Origin: Alphaproteobacteria bacterium
GTDB taxonomy: Bacteria; Pseudomonadota; Alphaproteobacteria; ATCC43930; CGMCC-115725
Direction of reading: 5' to 3'
Assembly (NCBI GenBank): GCA_005884825.1
Contig: VAZT01000297.1
Span: forward strand, 1 to 9,682
DNA length: 9,682 nucleotides
Positions 6,386 through 9,682 of this stretch are shown piece after piece; positions within the stretch are counted from its first letter, which is position 1, and every line of letters begins with the position of its first letter. The notes under the pieces were generated by a model. That model ran no database searches and was not told the origin of the DNA. It saw only the letters and a list, made by a program, of their open reading frames with translations. Made by a program: the position numbers and the translations under genes.

Positions 6386-8005
6386 ATGATATGCTGCCCG
6401 GGTCATGCTGGCGTGGGCGACGTGCGGATACACTACCGCTACCGGGGCAACGAGAAGATCTTCGACAAGCCGGCCGAGTCGGTAATCATCGGGCGGCCGC
6501 GCCATGGCGTGCAGGTCGATATCGATTTGACGCCGGATCTGCGCGTTTCGCGGCCCCACGCGCGGATTTCGGTTGCCGGGGGCGATTACTGGATCGAAGA
6601 CCTCGGCAGCGCCAATGGGACGGAAGTCGATGGGCAGCCGATCAAGGGCGTGGGTAAAGTCCGGCTCGAACCCGGCCAGCGCATTCAGATCAGCGACACC
6701 ACGTTACAGGTCGATATTCCGGCCCGGGAATCTCAGCCCGAGCCGAGCTGGGCCTCCGACGACCGGACCCTGATCGACACCCATGATACGCGCCTCGATA
6801 TTGCGGCAATGATCGATGCCGCGGCGCCCGTTTTCGAGCCCGGTAAGCCGATCGATCCGGATCGCGCGCAAGCACTGGCGCTGCTCTACGAGCTGCCGCT
6901 TCAGTTCGGCGAACAGACCGAACTCGATGCATTGTTCCAGACGATTATCGAGCGGCTGGTTCAGATTATCCCGGCGGCGACCCGGGGCGCGCTGTTGCTC
7001 GAGGATCAGACGAGCGGAGAGCTCCTCCTCAAGGCGCATGTTCCGGCGGGGCAGCCTTCGGTCAGCATGACACTGGCGTCGACGACAATGTCCCGGCGTC
7101 AGGGATTTATCTGGCGCGAGGGTCTGGATCCGAGCCAAAGCCAGTTCTTGAACCGGATCAAGGCCGGCATGTATGTGCCGCTAATCTGGAAGGGCCGGGT
7201 GCTGGGCGTGGCGTGCGTCGACAACAGCGATGGCGGGACGATTTTCACGGCCGACGATTTGCGCTTGATGCTCGCCGTCGCGCATTACGCCGCGATGGCG
7301 GCGATGCAGCACCAGCTGCAGAGCGAACTTCGCCACAATGCCGCGCTGCTCGGCCGGCTGTTGACCAATTTTTCGCCGAAGATCCGCGACGCGCTGTTGT
7401 CGCGAGCGGCTCACGGGCGACTGCGCCTCGGCGGCGAGCGGTCGGAGGTGGTCCTTCTCGCGTCGGACATCCGCGGCTTTACGTTACTGACTTCGGGCAT
7501 GGATACCGACGATGTGATGGACCTGCTCAACGATTATATGTCGGCTCTGGTCGAGGCCATCTTCAAGCACGACGGTACCGTCGACAGGATCACCGGGGAC
7601 GGCATCCTGGCGGTCTTCGGCAGTCCCGAGCCGGACCCGTTGCGGCACGAAAAGGCAGTGCGCGCGGCGCTGGCGATGCAGTCGGCAATGATCGAGGTCA
7701 GCGACAGCCGCAGGAGGCGCGGGCAGCGGACGTGCACGATCGGGATCGGGGTTCACTGCGGCGAGGTATTGCACGGGTTCATCGGGTCGAACGACCGGAT
7801 GGAGCTGACGATCATCGGCGAAGCCGCCAATTGGACGGCGCGCTATTGCGCCGGCGCGGCGGGCGGCGAGATCCTGATCAGCCCGGCACTGCATCAGCAT
7901 CTCTGGCGGCATATCGACGCCGAGCTGACCACGATCGAGACCAAGCACGAAGGCAATCTCAGCGCCTATCGCCTCAAAGGCCTCAAGAGCACCGCACCGA
8001 CCTAG
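6386..8005 (+). CDS. FHA-GAF-class III adenylate/guanylate cyclase
   Basis: This is a 539-residue cytosolic signalling protein if it starts at the ATG at 6386. GTG codons at 6413 or 6422 are alternatives, the latter giving VRIHYRYRG, which fits related N-termini better. No start has a clear ribosome site. Residues 14-112 form an FHA domain with its phosphothreonine-binding residues intact (GR at 36-37, Ser55 and His58 in VSRPHAR, NG at 77-78). Residues about 165-312 are a GAF sensor domain. A short linker leads to the cyclase domain, about 350-515, with metal-binding Asp361 (ASDIRGFT) and Asp405 (GDGILAVFGSP), the glycine motif GIGVHCGEV, and transition-state Asn482 and Arg486. The product would be cAMP or cGMP. 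The usual purine-selecting Lys and Asp/Thr are replaced by Arg401 and Glu479, so substrate and even activity are open. FHA implies that a Thr kinase controls or recruits it; a kinase tail and a PP2C phosphatase lie just downstream on the opposite strand, 12 bp between stops. The open frame extends further upstream across the catalase gene, but that part is antisense shadow. Confidence 0.9.
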   Translation: MICCPGHAGVGDVRIHYRYRGNEKIFDKPAESVIIGRPRHGVQVDIDLTPDLRVSRPHARISVAGGDYWIEDLGSANGTEVDGQPIKGVGKVRLEPGQRIQISDTTLQVDIPARESQPEPSWASDDRTLIDTHDTRLDIAAMIDAAAPVFEPGKPIDPDRAQALALLYELPLQFGEQTELDALFQTIIERLVQIIPAATRGALLLEDQTSGELLLKAHVPAGQPSVSMTLASTTMSRRQGFIWREGLDPSQSQFLNRIKAGMYVPLIWKGRVLGVACVDNSDGGTIFTADDLRLMLAVAHYAAMAAMQHQLQSELRHNAALLGRLLTNFSPKIRDALLSRAAHGRLRLGGERSEVVLLASDIRGFTLLTSGMDTDDVMDLLNDYMSALVEAIFKHDGTVDRITGDGILAVFGSPEPDPLRHEKAVRAALAMQSAMIEVSDSRRRRGQRTCTIGIGVHCGEVLHGFIGSNDRMELTIIGEAANWTARYCAGAAGGEILISPALHQHLWRHIDAELTTIETKHEGNLSAYRLKGLKSTAPT

Positions 8006-8017
8006 CGGCCGGCAAAT

Positions 8018-8734
8018 TCACCGTATGTATTCGACCACTACGGCGCTGACGTTGTCGCGCGCGCCTCGAGCGAGCGCTTGCTCGATCAGTCCGTCGGCCG
8101 CCACCGCGAGTGGGGATCCGGTCAATATGCGGGCTATTTCGGTGTCCCGGAGGGTGCCGCTGAGCCCGTCCGAACAAAGCAGCAGAATGTCCCCTGGTTC
8201 GAGCCGGTCGTGTCTTTCTTCGAGCACCAGCCGGTCAAAGGCTCCGATCAAATTTGTCACAATGTTTGCCATCGGATGGCTGGCCGCTGCTTCCGGCAAA
8301 ATCTCGCCGCGGTCGACCAGATCCTGGACATGGCTCTGGTCTCGAGTGAGCTGGCGCAACTGGCTGGCACGCATACGATACAATCGGCTGTCCCCGGCCC
8401 ATAGGCAGCAGTATTGGTCACCCCAGATCAACAGCACCGCCACCGTGCTGCCGATCAACGCATTCGGTCCGATAGTGGCGGCCTTCGCCCGCACCTCGCG
8501 GTTGACTTCCGCAAGGCTCCCTTTCACCTCCTCTACCAGCGAGAGACCGGAAAGCGCCGGATCCACACGGCGCAACGCCGCGATGATGCGGCTGCTGGCG
8601 AAGTCGCCTCGCTCGTGTCCTCCGGCGCCGTCGGCGACCGCCCACAAGCCGATCTCGGCGCGCTCGAGCACCGCGTCCTCATTTCGCCGGCGCACCGTCC
8701 CCACATGGGTCCGTGCAGCGGAACGACAGGGCAT
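8018..8734 (-). CDS. PP2C-family protein serine/threonine phosphatase
   Basis: This 238-residue PPM/PP2C phosphatase would remove phosphate from phospho-Thr/Ser proteins using two Mn or Mg ions. Motifs in order are RRRNED (Glu19, Asp20), the metal-binding VADGAGGH (Asp35, Gly36), GSTVAVLL, WAGDSRLY (Asp115), LTRDQSH, CSDGLSG (Asp189) and GARDNVSAVVVE (Asp227, Asn228). All metal-binding aspartates are present, so it should be active. No membrane segment or extra domain is visible, so it is the soluble single-domain type that normally pairs with a Hanks-type kinase. I prefer the ATG at 8732-8734, with AAGG 10 nt and GAGG 3 nt upstream, over a TTG at 8743. It starts 13 bp after the stop of the peptidoglycan-binding protein, so they are one operon with the kinase fragment. 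Likely targets are the kinase itself and ligands of the FHA-cyclase, which is inference from position. Confidence 0.9.
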   Translation of the reverse strand: MPCRSAARTHVGTVRRRNEDAVLERAEIGLWAVADGAGGHERGDFASSRIIAALRRVDPALSGLSLVEEVKGSLAEVNREVRAKAATIGPNALIGSTVAVLLIWGDQYCCLWAGDSRLYRMRASQLRQLTRDQSHVQDLVDRGEILPEAAASHPMANIVTNLIGAFDRLVLEERHDRLEPGDILLLCSDGLSGTLRDTEIARILTGSPLAVAADGLIEQALARGARDNVSAVVVEYIR

Positions 8735-8747
8735 ATTCCTCAAGCCT

Positions 8748-9431
8748 TCATTTCTGCGGCTCTTGCTCGATCTTCAGCCGGCAGGTGAAGTAATCCAGAA
8801 CGCGAGACTGCCGTTGCACTTCGATCAGCGCAGCCCCGCCGATATTCCCGGCAATCTGTCGCGCCTCGTTGAGGCGGTCCTTGAGCATCGAAACCGCACG
8901 CGCCGTCGAGCCCTCAAACCCTTCCTGCAGATATTTTTCGGGGGTGTACTGGGTTGCGCCGATCCGGAAATCTTCGGCGTGGAAGGGGCACGCGGCGAAG
9001 CGATCGGACGCCGGGGCGGCCGGCTGTACCGGCGCGACCGCAGCCGGCGGCGGCGTCGGGGCGGTAGGCGGCACCGGCTTCCTCTCGCCCTCGAAGATGA
9101 CCCGCGAGGCTTCACTTCGCAGGCGCGTCACGGCGGTAACCGGGATTTTGGCGCCATTGATCAGATCGACTTGCGGCAGGCCGGTATCCTGCTGAAATTT
9201 GCGCCAGGCTCTGGTCGTCTGCGGGCCAATTACCCCGTCTATCGGCCCCGGTTCGACGCCAAGACGGAGCAGCATGAATTGGATTTCGCGGACCAGCGCG
9301 GGCGTAACCTCGAGGTCTTCGGCCTTGCCGGTCACCTCGGCGGCGCACTGGCCCGCGTACCGCAGTGGTATTGGCAGGATCACGACGGCCAATGTAAAAA
9401 TCACGCACCGCAACACCTGCCGCCCGTTCAT
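8748..9431 (-). CDS. Exported peptidoglycan-binding-domain protein
   Basis: This 227-residue protein has a signal peptide: residues 1-30 carry MNGR, a hydrophobic stretch VIFTLAVVILPIPL, and a probable cleavage near GQCA/AE. If Cys29 is lipidated instead, the lipobox would be poor. Residues about 42-84 form a PG_binding_1 domain (VREIQFMLLRLGVEPGPIDG, then IGPQTTRAWRKFQ), the three-helix module that binds cell-wall peptides. A Pro/Ala-rich spacer (119-142) leads to a C-terminal domain I do not recognise; its Cys148 and Cys217 could form a disulfide. The ATG at 9429-9431, with GGGGTG about 8 nt upstream, is preferred over a TTG at 9455 that abuts the previous stop. The gene sits between a kinase tail and a PP2C phosphatase, suggesting a periplasmic wall sensor or accessory subunit for that pathway. 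No enzyme motif is visible. Confidence 0.82.
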   Translation of the reverse strand: MNGRQVLRCVIFTLAVVILPIPLRYAGQCAAEVTGKAEDLEVTPALVREIQFMLLRLGVEPGPIDGVIGPQTTRAWRKFQQDTGLPQVDLINGAKIPVTAVTRLRSEASRVIFEGERKPVPPTAPTPPPAAVAPVQPAAPASDRFAACPFHAEDFRIGATQYTPEKYLQEGFEGSTARAVSMLKDRLNEARQIAGNIGGAALIEVQRQSRVLDYFTCRLKIEQEPQK

Positions 9432-9455
9432 TGTCGCACCCCAACTCGACCGCAA

Positions 9456-9682
9456 TCACTCCGCTCCGTGCGCATCGAGGAACGCCCTGCGCTCCCGTTC
9501 ATCGGGGATATGGGTGGCCAATACCAGGCACAGTTTGGCCAGAGACTCGAATTTCCCCAGCTCTCTCTTCACGAGAATTCGGGCAATCGGGCCTATATAG
9601 CGAGTAAGGTCGGATTCTATCGCGACGATGCTTGCCGGGTTCGGCGATTGGGCGGGAGAAACGGATTTTCGCTCGATCGTCT
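9456..9682 (-). CDS. Probable Ser/Thr protein kinase, C-terminal fragment
   Basis: A minus-strand frame is open from the window edge to a TGA at 9456-9458 and gives 74 residues. It contains ESDLTRYIGPIARILVKREL, a spacer, LAKLCLVLATHIPDERERRAFL, and ends with a short tail. The pattern 'L..yiGPiA..LVkr...L..L...LA..I.d..eR..FL' is a small helical domain that I recall at the C-terminus of proteobacterial Hanks-type Ser/Thr kinases and related signalling proteins. The residues before it are Ser/Pro-rich, like a linker. The kinase catalytic domain itself would lie outside the window, so the identity rests on this tail plus the adjacent PP2C phosphatase. It could instead be an adenylate cyclase or FHA protein sharing the same tail. 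It is first in the visible cluster; its stop lies 24 bp before the next ATG. Confidence 0.55.
   Translation of the reverse strand, partial: TIERKSVSPAQSPNPASIVAIESDLTRYIGPIARILVKRELGKFESLAKLCLVLATHIPDERERRAFLDAHGAE

Noticed and set aside
8414..8788. Plus-strand frame antisense to the PP2C phosphatase
   Set aside because: It is a shadow of a gene with all PP2C motifs intact.
1..9682. CRISPR array, tRNA or rRNA genes
   Set aside because: No regularly spaced direct repeats and no tRNA- or rRNA-like sequence were seen; nearly all of the window is accounted for by protein genes.

Overview
The window is GC-rich, densely packed bacterial DNA. Gene content points to an alphaproteobacterium, with Rhodospirillales or Rhizobiales relatives most likely. 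The clues are the tail of an HpnN-like RND transporter, a DUF5681-type gene start, and a REP-like repeat of the kind common in that class. The taxon is inferred, not proven.

Left part (1-3636). The window opens inside the last residues of an RND/MMPL-family exporter, whose stop overlaps the start of an acyltransferase-3 membrane protein. Convergent to it is an HSL-type alpha/beta-hydrolase broken by an internal, frame-changing deletion. Divergent from that pseudogene is an intact PLP-dependent aminotransferase resembling arginine:pyruvate transaminase AruH.

Middle gap (3637-4056, about 420 bases). It holds a hairpin, an AT-rich island, a 30-codon remnant of a DUF5681-type gene with a strong ribosome binding site, and a 155-bp element with 20-bp terminal inverted repeats. 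The element ends in CTAG and fits a non-autonomous MITE inserted at a TA dinucleotide. It carries two nested REP-like hairpins, and its right end contains the stop codon of the next gene.

Manganese operon (4057-6195, minus strand). A di-manganese catalase with all five metal ligands lies 36 bp upstream of an NRAMP transporter (MntH). This reads as an oxidative-stress unit that imports Mn and uses it in peroxide removal.

Signalling block (6386-9682). A plus-strand FHA-GAF-class III nucleotidyl cyclase converges on a tight minus-strand cluster: the C-terminal tail of a probable Ser/Thr kinase (running off the right edge), a secreted peptidoglycan-binding-domain protein, and a PP2C-type phosphatase. 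A kinase, a matching phosphatase, a phosphothreonine-reading (FHA) cyclase and a cell-wall-binding protein side by side suggest a cell-wall-to-second-messenger pathway. This is the most interesting part of the window. The cyclase also has Arg and Glu where nucleotide-selecting Lys and Asp/Thr are expected.
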